Positions 26,356 to 34,527 of a stretch of DNA of 64,000 bases are shown in pieces. The stretch spans positions 496,001-560,000 of the forward strand of contig JAYFOZ010000002.1 in assembly GCA_034928305.1 (NCBI GenBank). Reading direction: 5' to 3'. The notes beneath the pieces were generated by a model. It was given only the letters and a program-made list of their open reading frames with translations, was not told the origin of the DNA and searched no databases. How positions within the stretch are numbered: position 1 is the first letter of the stretch; each line of letters starts with the position of its first letter. Both the position numbers and the translations under genes were made by a program. This DNA is from Methanomassiliicoccaceae archaeon (GTDB taxonomy: Archaea > Thermoplasmatota > Thermoplasmata > Methanomassiliicoccales > Methanomethylophilaceae).

Positions 26356-27324
26356 TCAGTGGATTATTTTGATCACATCGGATGGAGGCTGAGATACCAT
26401 CCAATCTATGTTGTTCAATCTTTTTTCCATTCCTTTATTCATCTTCCTGGCGTTCAGGTTGAGATAGGATGTGCTCAGCCATGTTGCAATAAAGCATGCA
26501 GGCGGTACCACATAGGCGAAACCAGAGATTATGCCCGTAGCTTTTTTCAATCTGGTAAGGCTGTTTATTTTCTTTACCAGTGGTTTTTCGTCATCGTCCG
26601 GAAGGCGGTGTATCATCGAGCGGTACATCATTTTCTGTCCTCCCCAGACAACTTCCGCGCTCCACTGGAGCACTCCGAAGACAGGGGTCGGTCGCCCTGC
26701 CGCAGACGTTTTCTTCTGAAGGACGGCCTTTCTGAAATCGTCGGCCGTGTTCCCTTCGAACTCCGTCCAATTGTAACCTACGGTGTGTACGGAATGGCCG
26801 TCGCTACCCGAAATCGCCGCCCATCTGCCGGGATACTTGTCCATCACCGCGCCTGCGAATGCGTTGGAATATGAATCTACATGCCCGCCGTTCAGAACCT
26901 CGAACCCATCGAGGTCCAGGGAGAATATTTTTTCCTGGAGCCCTGCAACGTGGAAACTGAAAGGATGGGGCGCCATCGTCAGCCCGCCCTGAGACCTTAT
27001 GATATCCACGGTCTCTTCGACTGATAAGTTGTCGGGAATACGTTCGTTAAGAAAAAGACCTATGATCTCTCCGTCGGCCGTCGTAACTTCCTCTCCGACG
27101 ACCACTTCTATGTCATCGTATTTTCTTGCGTATTCCTGCGCCTTGAAAGCACCCACGGTTTCATCGTGGTCTGTGATGCAGAGAACATCCATTCCGTTCT
27201 TCCTGGCACGTTCGACCTGGTCTGCGGGGGCCGACACGGATTCAGGGAATTTCATGACGCCCAGTCTTGCGATGCCGGAATATTCTGTGTGCACGTGGGT
27301 GTCTGCTTTTCCCATCTCGGGCAT
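26356..27324 (-). CDS. PHP-domain phosphoesterase with C-terminal hydrophobic segment
   Basis: A 322-residue protein. The N-terminal PHP domain carries its metal ligands in the order DTHVHTEYSG (about residues 8-17), CITDHDET (49-56), GEEVTTADGEIIG, MAPHPFSFH and ISGSDGHS. These fit a metal-dependent phosphatase or phosphodiesterase (family PF02811). Residues 260-290 include a hydrophobic stretch (GIISGFAYVVPPACFIATWL) that may attach it to the membrane, followed by a basic tail. Substrate unknown. Not obviously in an operon; the next gene rightwards is divergent. Confidence 0.8.
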   Translation of the reverse strand: MPEMGKADTHVHTEYSGIARLGVMKFPESVSAPADQVERARKNGMDVLCITDHDETVGAFKAQEYARKYDDIEVVVGEEVTTADGEIIGLFLNERIPDNLSVEETVDIIRSQGGLTMAPHPFSFHVAGLQEKIFSLDLDGFEVLNGGHVDSYSNAFAGAVMDKYPGRWAAISGSDGHSVHTVGYNWTEFEGNTADDFRKAVLQKKTSAAGRPTPVFGVLQWSAEVVWGGQKMMYRSMIHRLPDDDEKPLVKKINSLTRLKKATGIISGFAYVVPPACFIATWLSTSYLNLNARKMNKGMEKRLNNIDWMVSQPPSDVIKIIH

Positions 27325-27436
27325 GATGTAACCGCAATATCACCTGCATATAAGAGGTAATCGGAACATGCATTGCAGGCGGATCACAGATCGTTGCGAT
27401 GGACAGGCTTATAGATATATTCGTATTCGGCCGAAC

Positions 27437-28396
27437 ATGATTGAATGGGCCCTTCTAGGCATACCGATCGGCATAGTGCTCCTGTACATAGGTTCGGAGG
27501 CGATGGTCGACGGAGCTAAGAAGCTGGCGATCCGCCTCGGCGTAACTCCCTTCGTGGTGGGGCTTACGATCGTTGCTATAGGTTCCTCCGCTCCTGAGGC
27601 GATAACTTCTCTTGTCAGCAGCGAGAACCCCGAGATCATAATAGGCAACATCATCGGAAGCAATTCGGCCAATGCCGGGATCGCAGTAGGTCTGGCGGCC
27701 ATTATAAGCCCGATAGCATGTAAGTTCGCCCAGATCAGGTTCGAGATGTCCGCGATGATCATAGCGGTACTTGTAATATTGGCGCTTTCTCTCAACGGAG
27801 TGCTCGGATTCATCGATGGAATAATATTGCTGGCACTGTTGATGGTCTTCATATTCTCCGTATATAAGGTGAAGGTGAAAGAGGGCCGTACGGAAGAGGC
27901 GCCGGATGTCGATGTTTCCAAGACCTCTGTGCCCATATGTTCGTTAATGATTATAATCGGAATGGCCGCGCTGTATTTCGGTGCCAGCTGGTTCATCGAC
28001 GGTGCGGTCCGCCTCGCCGAGATATTCGGAGTATCGGACCTGATGATCGGACTGATACTGGTCGCCGTAGGCTCTGCGCTTCCGGAAATATGCATCTGCC
28101 TGATGGCGGCCTACCGTCACGAGGACGAGCTGGTCGTGAGCAACATAGTCGGAAGCATAGTTTTCAACAGCTTCTTCGCACTGGGCATCGGAGCGCTGTT
28201 CACAAACATCCCGATAGGCGATACAACTTTGGCCTTCCACATACCGGTAATGATAATACTGGCACTTTTGGTTTTCCTGTTTGTAAGGACTCACGACCGC
28301 GTCAACAGGAGAGAAGGTGTCTTCCTGTTCCTGGTATATGCCGCCTATATAGCACTCATGATGATATTCCCGCAGCTGACCAGCGGAGTCCTGTGA
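27437..28396 (+). CDS. Sodium/calcium exchanger family protein (YrbG-like)
   Basis: A 319-residue CaCA-family exchanger with about ten membrane helices and the two inverted alpha-repeats that form the ion site. The first is VVGLTIVAIGSSAPEAITSL followed by IIGNIIGSNSAN; the second is MIGLILVAVGSALPEICICL followed by VVSNIVGSIVFN. It exchanges Ca2+ (or another cation) for Na+ across the membrane. ATG 27437 is chosen because the upstream frame is non-coding in character and CTTATAGATATA lies about 25 bases before it, implying a leaderless mRNA. Its stop abuts the convergent RLI gene. Confidence 0.88.
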   Translation: MIEWALLGIPIGIVLLYIGSEAMVDGAKKLAIRLGVTPFVVGLTIVAIGSSAPEAITSLVSSENPEIIIGNIIGSNSANAGIAVGLAAIISPIACKFAQIRFEMSAMIIAVLVILALSLNGVLGFIDGIILLALLMVFIFSVYKVKVKEGRTEEAPDVDVSKTSVPICSLMIIIGMAALYFGASWFIDGAVRLAEIFGVSDLMIGLILVAVGSALPEICICLMAAYRHEDELVVSNIVGSIVFNSFFALGIGALFTNIPIGDTTLAFHIPVMIILALLVFLFVRTHDRVNRREGVFLFLVYAAYIALMMIFPQLTSGVL

Positions 28397-30163
28397 TCAC
28401 GAGTAATAGTACTCGCCGTTGGACTTCTGTTCCCTGTCGAGCCTGGAGTCCGGCTTGTTTATTCTGGGCCTGTGGCTTTCGGCGTCCCTTCTGAACGTAA
28501 TGTCAACCGCCGAAAGGAATCTGTTCATGCCGTCCCTCATATCGAACGGGCCTTCTCCGATTCCGTGGTGCCCAGGCTCCCCGCCGAAGACCATCATTGA
28601 ATCCGAGACCATGTCGAGGAAGTAGATGTCGTGGTCCACTATCATTCCGCTGCGTCCCGATTTTTCCATCATCCTGCGTATGGTCTTCGCCGCGTTCATC
28701 CTCTGGTTCGAGTCTAAATATGCCGAAGGCTCGTCGAACAGGTAGATGTCTGCGTCCGAAAGCAGGCACATCGCGATGGCTACCCTCTGAAGTTCTCCTC
28801 CCGAAAGGTTGGAGACCTGTTTGTCCATCAGATATTTTACGCTCAGAGGTTCGATGACCTCGCCCTCGAAGAAGCTCGAAGTGACCCTGTCGTAATCTTT
28901 GCGGTAAAACATGTCCCTTACCGTGCCGTCGAAGTCCCCGGTTATGTATTGGGGCTTGTATGCGACCCTCACCTTCGCGTCGATATTCCCGCCATCCGGC
29001 GATATTTCTCCGGCCAGCATCTTGACGAACGTCGTCTTGCCCGTGGCGTTGGGACCAACGACCCCTACCGATTCGCCCATCTTGATGGAACCTCCGACGA
29101 CGTCGAGCGTGAACTCGCCGAAGTCTTTGTTTAAACCTTCGAAGGACAGCAGGTCTGCCGTTACCCAGTCGCTCCTGGGAGGCGAGGCGAAGAATTCTAT
29201 CGGCCTGTCCCTGAAACGTATGTTCTCTTCGGGAAGGTAACCGTCCAAGTATACGTTGATGGCCGTCCTCACCTGTCTGGCCAGGGTGAATACGCCGTAA
29301 GCTCCCTCGGTACCGTAGACGACGCTGACGATATCGGCCAGGAAATCAAGGATAGCAAGGTCGTGCTCGATGACGACCACCTGCTTATCCACGCTCAAGG
29401 CCTTGATGATACGGGCGATTTTTATCCTCTGGTATATGTCCAGATACGAGGTCGGCTCGTCGAAGAAGTAGACGTCCGCATCCTTCATGATCGTTGCAGC
29501 CATGGCCACTCTCTGCAGCTCTCCGCCTGAGAGCTTCTTGATATCTCTGTCAAGCAGCTCCGTAAGCTCGAACATGACCGCCGCCTCGTCCAAGGTGAGG
29601 CGGCCCCTGATCCCTGAAAGAAAGCCCCTTACGGGTCCCGAGAAAGCCTTCGGGATGAGGTCGACGTACTGTGGTTTGATGGCCGTTCGGACCTTTCCCG
29701 CGTAGACGTCGGTGAGATATGTCTTGACCTCGGTGCCGTCGTAGTGCTGAAGCACCTCCTCCTTGGAGGGAGGATCCCTGTAGTCGCCGAGGTTGGGAAC
29801 AAGTTCGCCGGAAAGTATCTTTATCGCCGTCGATTTTCCTATTCCGTTAGGGCCCAGTATTCCGGTCACCATCCCCTTCTTCGGTACGGGAAGCCTGTAC
29901 AGGCGGAAAGTATTCTCGCCGTACTGATGAACCATCTCGGTCTTGAGCTCGTCTGCGAGCCCGATGATCTTGATCGCGTCGAACTGGCACTTGTTTACGC
30001 ATATTCCGCATCCCTGACATAGGGCTTCGGAGATCAGGGGTTTGCCGCGTTCCCCGAAAACTATGCATTCCACTCCGGTTCTGACAAGTGGGCAGAATTT
30101 GTAGCATTCTTTGTTGCATTTTCTGTTCTGGCATCTGTCCTGCAGGACGGCCGCTATACGCAT
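28397..30163 (-). CDS. rli: ABCE1/RLI ribosome-recycling ATPase
   Basis: A 588-residue ABCE1 (RLI) protein, which splits ribosomes after termination with aRF1. The N-terminal iron-sulfur domain has RCQNRKCNKECYKFCPLVR and a second cluster CQGCGICVNKC. Two nucleotide-binding domains follow, with Walker A GPNGIGKST and GPNATGKTT and the signature LSGGELQRVA in each. The start MRIAAVLQDRC at 30163 is the standard beginning, preceded by GGCGGAGGC; the longer open frame upstream is not coding. A C-terminal extension ends in SNGEYYYS. Essential in archaea. Confidence 0.95.
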   Translation of the reverse strand: MRIAAVLQDRCQNRKCNKECYKFCPLVRTGVECIVFGERGKPLISEALCQGCGICVNKCQFDAIKIIGLADELKTEMVHQYGENTFRLYRLPVPKKGMVTGILGPNGIGKSTAIKILSGELVPNLGDYRDPPSKEEVLQHYDGTEVKTYLTDVYAGKVRTAIKPQYVDLIPKAFSGPVRGFLSGIRGRLTLDEAAVMFELTELLDRDIKKLSGGELQRVAMAATIMKDADVYFFDEPTSYLDIYQRIKIARIIKALSVDKQVVVIEHDLAILDFLADIVSVVYGTEGAYGVFTLARQVRTAINVYLDGYLPEENIRFRDRPIEFFASPPRSDWVTADLLSFEGLNKDFGEFTLDVVGGSIKMGESVGVVGPNATGKTTFVKMLAGEISPDGGNIDAKVRVAYKPQYITGDFDGTVRDMFYRKDYDRVTSSFFEGEVIEPLSVKYLMDKQVSNLSGGELQRVAIAMCLLSDADIYLFDEPSAYLDSNQRMNAAKTIRRMMEKSGRSGMIVDHDIYFLDMVSDSMMVFGGEPGHHGIGEGPFDMRDGMNRFLSAVDITFRRDAESHRPRINKPDSRLDREQKSNGEYYYS

Positions 30164-30247
30164 GCCTCCGCCTAGACCTATTAAAGATATAACCTTTAAG
30201 GATGGTACCACAGATAAACAAATAAAGTACTGCGGGAAGTAATAATC

Positions 30248-31630
30248 ATGGCCGAAGCGGATGGGACCTCCGAGGATGTCAAAATACTGACGGGCGATTA
30301 CAAAAGGGCGATTTGGCACCTTTCTATTCCGATAGCTGTGGCTTTGGCGATCCAGCATATCAATATCCTGGTGGATACGTTCTGGGTCGCAGGGCTCGGA
30401 GCGGACCCGATGGCCTCCATCAGCATAGTCTATCCGGTTTTCGCCACTGTCATGGGCATCGGAAGCGGACTGGGCATCGGAGCTTCTGCCGCGATAGCAC
30501 GCAGCATAGGCCAGAATAATAGGAAGGAGGCGGGAAGAAAGGCCGGGCAGTCCCTTTTGCTTTCGGTCTTGGTATCGGTGGCCCTTACGCCGATTCTTTT
30601 GATAACCATGGAGCCGTCGATAATCCTCTTCGGAGGATCCGATATCCTGGGACTGTGCAAAGACTATGCCACGCCGCTCTATCTTGCCACGTTCGTAATC
30701 ATACTGAACGCGATAATCACAGGAATTATCCGTGGGGAGGGCGCCGCTAAACGTTCGATGTACATTCAGCTTCTTTCCGCAGCGGTCAACATAATTATGG
30801 ATCCCATCCTCATCTACGGACTGGGGATGGGGGTCGCCGGAGCGGCCTGGGCGACAGTCATCGCATTCGGCTCCTCCATCATACTGGCATTTTACTGGTA
30901 TTTCATCAAAAAGGATATGTATCTAAAGATCGGGAGAAAAGAAGTAAAATACAGCCCTAAAGAGATGAAGGGAGTCCTCAAGGTAGGTCTACCGGAAGCT
31001 ACCGAACTTTCAGTGATGAACATATTCAATGTTTTCCTGAATTTATCCGTCATAATGGTCGCCGGAACCGTGGGAGTTGCGATGTACTCCACGGGCTGGA
31101 GGGTCGTTTACCTGCTCATGATACCGGCCCAGGCCGTCGGAGGAGCGATAGTTTCGATCTGTTCGGCGCAGTACGGAGCAGAACAATACGGCAAGATCAG
31201 GAAGACATACTATTACGGTGTGAGGAAAACAGTCGAAACACTGATAGTACTGGCCATAATATTGTTCATCACTGCCGATCTGGCATCGGCCGCGTTCACT
31301 TACGAGGGGGAACTTGCGGCCAAAAGAGATGAGATGACCTACATCATCCGTGTATTCTGCATCATGGTGCCTGTGATGTCCCTTATATTCACAGGCTCGT
31401 CTCTGCTTCAGTCGCTCGAGAACGCGAACATAGCACTTGCATCATCGTTCATGCGCAACTTGATGCTGGCCATATTGTTCGCCGTCGCAGCGTACCTGAT
31501 AGGTACGCCCCATTCTCTTTGGTGGTCCCTCACCCTGGGAGAGATAGTAGGAGGACTCCTGATGCTCGGACTGGCACTGTGGAGGTTGGGTCTGTTCGAA
31601 CGTTCGAAGGGAATATCCCGAAAGTTATAA
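30248..31630 (+). CDS. MATE-family exporter 1
   Basis: A 460-residue MATE protein with 12 hydrophobic segments in two homologous halves. It shows the family start LTGDYKRAIWHLSIPIAVAL, AGLGADPMASISIVYPVF (helix 2), the IIRGEGAAKRSMYIQ loop and the AGAAWATVIAF region. MATE exporters expel cationic drugs or metabolites using Na+ or H+. First of three tandem paralogues on the same strand, with 15 bases to the next; divergent from rli across an 84-base promoter gap. Transported substrate unknown. Confidence 0.88.
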   Translation: MAEADGTSEDVKILTGDYKRAIWHLSIPIAVALAIQHINILVDTFWVAGLGADPMASISIVYPVFATVMGIGSGLGIGASAAIARSIGQNNRKEAGRKAGQSLLLSVLVSVALTPILLITMEPSIILFGGSDILGLCKDYATPLYLATFVIILNAIITGIIRGEGAAKRSMYIQLLSAAVNIIMDPILIYGLGMGVAGAAWATVIAFGSSIILAFYWYFIKKDMYLKIGRKEVKYSPKEMKGVLKVGLPEATELSVMNIFNVFLNLSVIMVAGTVGVAMYSTGWRVVYLLMIPAQAVGGAIVSICSAQYGAEQYGKIRKTYYYGVRKTVETLIVLAIILFITADLASAAFTYEGELAAKRDEMTYIIRVFCIMVPVMSLIFTGSSLLQSLENANIALASSFMRNLMLAILFAVAAYLIGTPHSLWWSLTLGEIVGGLLMLGLALWRLGLFERSKGISRKL

Positions 31631-31645
31631 TCTGTCAGAGCGATA

Positions 31646-33037
31646 ATGGCCCATGACCGGAAGGAGGAGCCGCATCTGACTGATTCTTCGGAAAATATAC
31701 TCGGTGACCCCCGAAAAGCAGTTCTTAGGATGTCGGCACCTATAGCGCTGGCACTGTTGGTCCAATACCTCAACAGCGTGGCGGACATGTTCTGGGTATC
31801 CGGGCTGGGGGCAGATGCCCTCGCGGCCGTAAGCATCGTCACGCCGATCTACATGGCGATCATCAGCATCGGGAACGGGATAGGCATAGGCGCATCCTAT
31901 GCAATATCCAAACGGATAGGTGCCGGGGACCGGAGGTCCGCTTCTTCCGCTGCGGTTCAGTCGGTCGTGATCACCCTGATCGCCGGAGTGGTATCCCTTG
32001 TCCTGCTGGCAGTAATGGTCGAGCCAATCATGCGGTACATGGGGGCCGGAAGTATAATCGGACTCTGTACCGATTACGCATATCCCGTGATCCTCTTCGC
32101 TCCCCTTTTGATGATGGGAGGGGTGCTTTCAGGATGTCTGAGGGGCGAAGGCGCAGCGAAAAGGTCCACGTTCATCCTGGTGGTGGCCGCGGTATTCAAC
32201 ATAATACTGGACCCGGTGTTCATTTACTGGCTGGACATGGGAATCGCCGGAGCGGCCTACGCTACGGTGGTATCGGCCGCGATATCCATGATACCCGCAA
32301 TATACTGGTACTCGGTGAAGAAGGACGTGCTTACGCCGATCTCCTTCAAATTTTTCAGGTTCACCCGTTCGGAAGTGAGATCGATCTCCGAGGTCGGCGT
32401 CCCCCAGACGGTGGAACTGGTGATCATGTCCTTGATGTCGGTTTTCTTCGTGCGCTCGATATCCTTTACCGGAGGTACCGACCTCGTCGCGGTTTTCGAG
32501 ATAACGTGGAGGATCGCAATGATAATGATGGTCCCGGCACAGGCAATAGGTTTTGCTCTGGTACCTATATTGTCGGCATCGTTTGGGATGAAAGACCCAG
32601 ACAGAGCGAATGTCAGTTTTATACACGGCATTAAACTGTCTATTGCGATAATGGTGGCGATCGCGGCACTCACGGCGCTGCTCGCCCCCCACCTGACAGA
32701 GCTCATGACGCTCTCCGACGACTCCGCCAGGCTGAGGCCGTACATGGCCGACATGCTGGTGGTCTGCACCCTTTTCTTCCCTGCTTTCTCACTGATCAAC
32801 GCATCGTCGGCGCTGATGCAGTCTATGGGATTGGGGACGGCATCTCTGTTTCTGACGGTGGTGAGGAATCTGTTCATAGCCGCGGTCTACGCGTGGCTTT
32901 CCTCATTCAGGGTGGCATCATACATGTGGTGGGGAATGACCATCTGCGAGATCGCTTTCGGAATCGTTACTCTGGTAGTCGCCATCGTTCTTTTCAGGCA
33001 CATTTCCCATATTGGAAAACCAATCTCGCAACTCTAA
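31646..33037 (+). CDS. MATE-family exporter 2
   Basis: A 463-residue MATE protein homologous to its two neighbours: LGDPRKAVLRMSAPIALALL at the start, WVSGLGADALAAVSIVTPIY in helix 2, LRGEGAAKRSTFIL after helix 4, and AGAAYATVVSA in the middle. Twelve membrane segments are expected. It begins 15 bases after the stop of exporter 1, so the genes are almost certainly cotranscribed. A GGAAGGAGGAG purine run lies just inside the frame after the ATG, so a slightly later start cannot be excluded. Substrate unknown. Confidence 0.87.
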   Translation: MAHDRKEEPHLTDSSENILGDPRKAVLRMSAPIALALLVQYLNSVADMFWVSGLGADALAAVSIVTPIYMAIISIGNGIGIGASYAISKRIGAGDRRSASSAAVQSVVITLIAGVVSLVLLAVMVEPIMRYMGAGSIIGLCTDYAYPVILFAPLLMMGGVLSGCLRGEGAAKRSTFILVVAAVFNIILDPVFIYWLDMGIAGAAYATVVSAAISMIPAIYWYSVKKDVLTPISFKFFRFTRSEVRSISEVGVPQTVELVIMSLMSVFFVRSISFTGGTDLVAVFEITWRIAMIMMVPAQAIGFALVPILSASFGMKDPDRANVSFIHGIKLSIAIMVAIAALTALLAPHLTELMTLSDDSARLRPYMADMLVVCTLFFPAFSLINASSALMQSMGLGTASLFLTVVRNLFIAAVYAWLSSFRVASYMWWGMTICEIAFGIVTLVVAIVLFRHISHIGKPISQL

Positions 33038-33063
33038 TATACAACATCGAATTAGCCCGCCTT

Positions 33064-34470
33064 ATGGGCGAAGCAATGACAAAAGATGTGGAAAAGCTTC
33101 TCGGCGACCCTAAAAGGGCCATTGTCCTGATGATGATACCCGTCATCATAGCGATGACATTCCAGAGTCTCAACAGCATCATCAACTCGGTCTGGGTAGC
33201 CGGCCTTGGTCCGAGCGCCCTGGCCGCCGTCGGCCTGGTCTTTCCCGTTTTCTTCATAATCCTAGCGGTCGGAAACGGTATCGGTGTCGGTGCTTCGCAG
33301 ACCGTCGCATTGCACATAGGCATGGGCGATAAGCAGGGGGCCGACAGGTCTGCCGTCCAGGCAATAGTGCTGACGATCATCGCGTCGCTTATGATAGCGG
33401 CCATCCTGGGCGTATTCCTGCGCCCGCTCCTCATGTTGATGGGCGGAGGAAACATCATCGATGAGTGTTATCAGTATGCTCTGCCGATAGTCATCTTTTC
33501 ACCGATACTGATGCTCAGCAGCCTGTTTTCGAACCTCCTCAGGTCCGAAGGCGCCGCAAAAAGATCGATGATGATCCAGATACTGACGGCGTGCATCAAC
33601 CTTGCCATCGATCCGTTCCTGATATACCAGCCGTTCGGATTCGGACTGGGATGGGGCATAGCCGGTGCGGCCGTCGGTACGGTCATCTCGATGTTGATAG
33701 GCCTGAGCGTGGCTATTTACTGGTTCAAGGTAAAGAACGATACATACCTCACGCTCTCGCTTAAGGGATTCAAATTCGACAGAAAGATCGACAGGATGAT
33801 CTTCAGGGTCGGAATCCCCGCAAGCCTGGAGATGATGATCATATCTCTCGTTTCGATAGTGATGAACATCATATTGATAGGGGCGGGAGGCGACGATGCG
33901 GTTGCAATCTACACCAGCAGCTGGCGTATCATCAGCATATTGATGATTCCCCTCATGGCCACCGGAAGTGCGATGGTCCCGGTCTGCGCCGCGGCGTTCG
34001 GAGCCCGGCGTTTCGACCGCGTAAACGAAGCATACCGCTACACCCTGAAGCTGGTCGTGGTGATCATGCTTGCGATCAGCATAATAACGGCGATCGCCGC
34101 ACAGTACATGGTGATGATATTCACCTATACGGAATCGACGCTCTATCTACGCGAAGATATGGTCATGCTCCTGCATGTGGGATGCATATTCCTGCCGTTC
34201 GCCAGCTGGGGTGCCACAGCTTCCGCGTTCTTCCAGTCGTTGGGGATGGGCACGAAGTCCCTGATATCCACATTGGTCAGAAATCTGGTGCAGATCCCCG
34301 TATGCATATTCCTTTTCGGAATAGGCGGCACCCTGGACTACATCTGGTGGGGAGTGGCGTTCGGCGAGATCGTTGGTTCTCTGCTTGCCGGCATATGGGG
34401 AGAAAGCATTCTGAGGAACTTCCTGAAGCATGCGGAAAAATATCATCCCAAAGAAGGACAGGCGGCCTGA
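33064..34470 (+). CDS. MATE-family exporter 3
   Basis: An approximately 468-residue MATE protein, third in the tandem set. It shows the same landmarks: LLGDPKRAIVLMMIPVIIAM, WVAGLGPSALAAVGLVFPVF, LRSEGAAKRSMMIQ, and a Pro-containing FGFGLGWGIAGAAVGTV loop that is longer than in its neighbours. The frame is open upstream to 32893, but that part overlaps exporter 2 and is not MATE-like; ATG 33064 (or 33076, MTKDVEKLL) fits the family start. It lies 26 bases after exporter 2. Substrate unknown. Confidence 0.86.
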   Translation: MGEAMTKDVEKLLGDPKRAIVLMMIPVIIAMTFQSLNSIINSVWVAGLGPSALAAVGLVFPVFFIILAVGNGIGVGASQTVALHIGMGDKQGADRSAVQAIVLTIIASLMIAAILGVFLRPLLMLMGGGNIIDECYQYALPIVIFSPILMLSSLFSNLLRSEGAAKRSMMIQILTACINLAIDPFLIYQPFGFGLGWGIAGAAVGTVISMLIGLSVAIYWFKVKNDTYLTLSLKGFKFDRKIDRMIFRVGIPASLEMMIISLVSIVMNIILIGAGGDDAVAIYTSSWRIISILMIPLMATGSAMVPVCAAAFGARRFDRVNEAYRYTLKLVVVIMLAISIITAIAAQYMVMIFTYTESTLYLREDMVMLLHVGCIFLPFASWGATASAFFQSLGMGTKSLISTLVRNLVQIPVCIFLFGIGGTLDYIWWGVAFGEIVGSLLAGIWGESILRNFLKHAEKYHPKEGQAA

Positions 34471-34527
34471 AATTGCCGTCCTTCTATCGATTTATTTATA
34501 GGTAACAGAACATTGTGAGGCCATATC

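Noticed and set aside
32893-33063. N-terminal extension of MATE exporter 3
   Set aside because: Overlaps the end of exporter 2 and has no MATE character; the family start begins at about 33064.
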